64,000 nucleotides of DNA from Citrus sinensis (taxonomy: Eukaryota > Streptophyta > Magnoliopsida > Sapindales > Rutaceae): NCBI RefSeq assembly GCF_022201045.2, contig NC_068560.1, positions 30,955,501 through 31,019,500 on the forward strand, given 5' to 3'. Below, piece by piece: positions 60,201 to 64,000 of the stretch. Made by a program: the position numbers and the translations under genes. The notes under the pieces were generated by a model that was given only the letters and a program-made list of their open reading frames with translations, did no database searches and had not been told where the DNA came from. Numbering within the stretch: position 1 is the stretch's first letter; the number at the start of each line of letters is the position of its first letter.

Positions 60201-63200
60201 GCTTGTGTTGATATGCTCCCAGAATGAAGGTCAATACAGGTCTAATGTCATCTCCTTTATCATCAACCAAGTGAAGGAGTGTTGTTTGATCACTGACAGC
60301 AGAAACAATTGCATGCTATCTGCTCTGTTGCATGTTCTTGCTTTGCTTCTTCATGAAGATGCTGGGGCACGGGAAGTTGCCGCTAAGAATGGTCTTGTAA
60401 AACTGGTGTCTGAGCTACTTGAACAATGGAATCCTGGTTCATCTGACAAGGAGAAGAATCAAGTTCCAAAGTGGATAACCACAGCTTTTCTTGCTGTTGA
60501 TCGACTGCTGCAAGTTGATCAGAAATTGAATTCTGACATTGCAGAGCTGTTGAAGAGAGATGGTATTAGTAACCAGCAGACTTCAATCAACATTGACGAG
60601 GATAAGCAAAACAAGCTGCATTTATTAGGATCATCAAAGCACATTGATATTCAGGAGCAGAAGAGGCTTATTGAGATTGCTTGTGATTGTATCAAGAAGC
60701 GGCTTCCATCTGAAACTATGCATGCTGTTCTGCAGCTATGTTCGACTCTCTCCAGAACTCATTCTATTGCTGTTTGTTTTCTTGATGCTGGGGGTGTAAG
60801 TTCACTGCTTTCATTGCCAACAAGTAGCTTATTCCCTGGATTCGACAATGTTGCTGCTACTATCATCCGCCATGTCCTTGAAGATCCCCAGACTCTTCAG
60901 CAAGCCATGGAATCTGAGATAAAACACACCCTTGTGGCTGCTGCTAACAGGCACTCAAGTGGACACAGGCACTCAAATGGGCGGATCACTCCACGGAATT
61001 TCCTTCTGAGCTTAAGTTCTGCAATTTCAAGAGATCCTGGGATTTTTATGCTAGCTGCTCAATCTGTGTGTCAAGTTGAGATGGTCGGTGACAGGCCTTA
61101 CATTGTCTTGCTGAAGGACCGTGACAGAGAGAAGTCCAAAGAGAAAGAAAAAGAGAAGGAAAAGATATCAGAGAAAGACAAAACACAGACTAATGATGGA
61201 AAGGGTAGTCTGGGTGGGATGAACACAACAGGCCCTGGCAGTGGAAAGGTTCATGATTCAAATAATAAAACCGTCAAAGTTCATCGGAAATCTCCCCAGA
61301 GCTTCATTAATGTGATTGAACTTCTTTTGGATTCAGTCACTGCTTTTGTACCTCCAATGAAAGATGATGTGGTGGCTGATTTGCACCTTGATGCACCATC
61401 ATCAAGTGATATGGACATTGATGTTGCCGCTATTAAAGGAAAAGGAAAAGCCATTGCTACTGTTATTGGAGATAATGAAGCCAGTAGTCAGGATGCTTCT
61501 GCATCTCTTGCAAAGGTTGTATTTATCTTGAAACTGTTGACAGAGATTTTATTGATGTATTCTTCATCTGTTCCTATTCTTCTCCGAAGAGATGCTGAAG
61601 TTAGTAGCTGCAGGAGTGCTACTGGCTTTTGCACAGGAGGAATATTTCAGCATATTCTTCACAGGTTTATTCCCTATTGTCGAAATTCCAAAAAGGATAG
61701 GAAAGTAGATGGTGAATGGAGGCATAAACTAGCCAGCAGGGCTAATCAATTCTTGGTGGCGTCTTGTGTCCGCTCTGCAGAGGGAAGGAGGAGGGTGTTG
61801 ACAGACATCAGCTATATTTTCAATGGTTTTGTTGACTCATGTAGTGGTTTTAGGCCAGCAGGTGATGATATTCAAACTTTTGTTGATTTAGTGAATGACA
61901 TTCTAGCTGCTCGAACACCTACTGGTTCATGTATTACAGCAGAAGCTTCTGCCACTTTTATAGATGTTGGTCTGGTTAGGTCGCTGACTCGAACTCTTGA
62001 AGTGTTGGATTTGGATCATTCTAATTCACCTAAAGTTGTTATAGGGCTTGTCAAAGCTCTAGAGTTGGTAACGAAGGAACATGTTCATTCTACTGAATCC
62101 AATGCTGCTAAGGGTGAGAATTTGGCAAAAGCTCCTGGCCATGGTCAGACTGAAAGCACAGATAATGTTGTTGACACATCCCAGACCGTGGAAGTGGCAT
62201 CCCAATCCAATCAAGATTCTGTCGCAGCTGATCATGTTGAGTCTTTCAATACTGGACCAAACTATGGTGGATCTGAGGCTGTTACAGATGATATGGAACA
62301 TGACCAGGATCTTGATGGAGGGTTTGCTCCTGCACCAGAGGATGACTACATGCAAGAAACTTCCGAGGATATGCGGGGTCTGGAAAATGGCATTGATACG
62401 GTTGGAATCCGATTTGAAATCCAGCCTCACGTGCAAGAAAATCTTGATGAAGAAGATGAAGATGAAGAGATGTCCGGTGATGATGGGGATGAAGTGGATG
62501 AAGATGAAGATGAGGACGAGGATGAAGAACATAATGATTTGGAAGAGGATGAAGTCCATCACCTGCCTCATCCTGACACTGATCAAGATGATCATGAGAT
62601 TGATGATGACGAGTTTGATGAGGAAGTACTGGAGGAAGATGATGATGATGAGGAGGATGATGAGGATGGTATTATTCTCAGATTGGAGGAGGGCATCCAT
62701 GGGATAAATGTCTTTGACCATATTGAGGTTTTTGGCAGAGATCATAGCTTCCCAAATGAAACTCTTCATGTGATGCCAGTTGATGTTTTTGGCTCTAGGC
62801 GTCAAGCAAGGACTACATCCATTTACAGTCTGTTGGGGAGAAACGGTGACAGTGTTGCCTCTTCACGACATCCTCTTTTGCTGGGACCATCGTCCTCAAG
62901 TCACTCTGCGCCTGCTAGACAATCAGGTATGCCTAGTTGTGATGAACTAGTATTCCAGGAATATCACCAAACATGTGCAAAAGAAGAAAAATGGAAAGTG
63001 TTTTTACCCTTCCCCCAGTTCTTCTCCTTTGTCTTCTGGTTTTAATCTCCCTTTTTTGAAGGTCTGTTAAATACTTTCGAGTGTGCCATATATCTATGAT
63101 GTTTGACCCTGATTTTTCTGATGCAGAGAATGCAAATGATAATTTCTTCGCAGATAGGAACGTGGAGAGTACCTCGTCACGGCTGGATACTATTTTCCGT

Positions 63201-64000
63201 TCTTTGAGGAGCGGACGTCATGGACATCGTCTGAACTTGTGGATGGATGATAATCAGCAAAATGGTGGATCTAGTGCGGCTGTGGTACCACAAGGGCTTG
63301 AAGAAATACTTATTTCCCAGTTGAGGCGACCCTTGCCTCAGAAACCTGATCAGAGCACGTCACCAGCTGAACCTCAGAATAATATTGAAGGTAGTCAATT
63401 ACAGGAGTCAGAAGCAGGTGCAAGGCCTGAAATTCCTGGGGAGAACAATGTGAATACTGAAAATATTAATGCCCCACCTTCCTCCACTGCTGCAATTGAA
63501 AGCTCTGGTAATGCTGATGTGAGGCCTGCTGCAAGTGATTCTGTGCAGGGAACGCATGCATCAATTACACACCCACAATCTGCCGAAATGCAGTTTGAAC
63601 AGAATGATGCAGTTGTGCGGGATGTTGAAGCAGTGAGTCAAGAAAGTGGTGGATCTGGAGCTACTTTAGGGGAAAGCCTCAGGAGCCTAGATGTTGAAAT
63701 TGGAAGTGCTGATGGCCATGACGATGGTGGAGAAAGGCAAGGTTCAGCTGATAGAATGCCTTCGGGTGATCAACAAGGAACTCGTATTAGAAGAACCAAT
63801 GTGTCCTTTGGGCATTCTACTCCTGTAAGTGGGCGAGATGCACCTCTTCATAGTGTGACTGAGGTTTCAGAAAATTCTAGCCGGGAAGCAGATCAGGATG
63901 CTCCAGCAGTGGAGCAGCAAATAAACACCAATGCTGGTTCAGGATCCATTGATCCTGCATTCTTGGAAGCTCTCCCTGAGGAGTTGCGTGCAGAAGTTCT
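54297..64000 (+). CDS. HECT E3 ubiquitin ligase, UPL1/UPL2 type, 5' part (first about 2,628 aa)
   Basis: Very large ubiquitin-protein ligase. Exons: 54297-54392, 55788-55883, 55967-56173, 56314-62926 (6.6 kb), 63127-64000 (continues past the window). All junctions are GT-AG and in frame. The start MATARSTLPARLRQLISGEN matches the expected N-terminus. Armadillo-like DUF908 and DUF913 regions follow (SGFRWEYSKGNFHHWRPLFL, about 54-1,000). A UBA domain lies at about 1320-1360 (TIVEMGFSRPRAEEALR) and a ubiquitin-interacting motif at about 1365-1378 (DELARALAMSLG). A Lys/Glu-rich stretch lies near 1740-1760 and a strongly acidic Asp/Glu tract at about 2176-2256. The window ends within a LPEELRAEVL motif of the DUF4414 region. 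The catalytic HECT domain lies downstream and is not seen. Intron 1 is 1,395 bp. UPL1 and UPL2 are close paralogues and cannot be separated here. Confidence 0.95.
62445..62670. repeat. Imperfect GAT/GAA trinucleotide tract coding the acidic region
   Basis: In-frame GAT, GAA and GAG codons encode a run of Asp and Glu in the UPL1-like protein. It is likely prone to length change while keeping frame. Confidence 0.75.

Noticed and set aside
62059..62805. 248-codon minus-strand frame opposite the acidic part of UPL1
   Set aside because: It arises from the complement of GAT/GAA codon runs, giving Ile/Phe/Leu-rich sequence; the + strand frame is clearly the real one.

Overview
The window is nuclear DNA from a flowering plant, most likely a woody eudicot. 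It is AT-rich, with GT-AG introns, tandem paralogues, Copia, SINE-like and MITE-like insertions, and plant-specific proteins (TIO/FUSED kinase, UPL1/2-type HECT ligase, plant rhamnogalacturonan lyases). Citrus or a relative would fit, but I cannot confirm the species from sequence alone.

Layout: (1) 1,003-28,994 is a tandem array of four rhamnogalacturonan lyase genes (polysaccharide lyase family 4), all on the + strand, here called RGL-A to RGL-D. All four can be read as complete multi-exon genes with matching intron positions. RGL-A (1,003-4,318) is followed without a gap by a Ty1/copia retrotransposon (4,313-9,604, minus strand), which inserted into its last codons and supplies a new stop codon. 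RGL-B spans 11,911-16,646, RGL-C 17,570-22,002 and RGL-D 24,951-28,994. RGL-B and RGL-C have each lost one different intron cleanly; RGL-C and RGL-D each need one GC-AG intron. Between RGL-C and RGL-D lies an intact 117-codon intronless gene on the minus strand that looks like a processed retrocopy, itself inside a pair of inverted repeats. (2) 29,288-29,689 (minus) is a small two-exon gene for a 93-residue protein of unknown function. (3) 32,450-34,453 encodes the 106-residue TFIIA gamma subunit. (4) 35,927-45,689 encodes the FUSED-type kinase TIO in 22 exons (1,342 residues). (5) 45,690-53,800 is a gene-poor block of repeats: two SINE-like copies with target-site duplications, one of them split by a MITE, and several more MITE-like elements. 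(6) 54,297 to the window end is the 5' part of a UPL1/UPL2-type HECT ubiquitin ligase; the HECT domain lies beyond the window.

The genes do not form one pathway. The lyases act on cell-wall pectin, TFIIA gamma is a basal transcription factor, TIO acts in cytokinesis, and UPL1 acts in ubiquitin-dependent proteolysis. The four lyases are a local gene-family expansion whose members differ in N-terminus, intron content, splice-site type and active-site surroundings. I found no CRISPR, no operon and no clearly new biochemical system. The most notable observations are the stop-codon replacement by the retrotransposon, the separate intron losses among paralogues, and the intact retrogene candidate.
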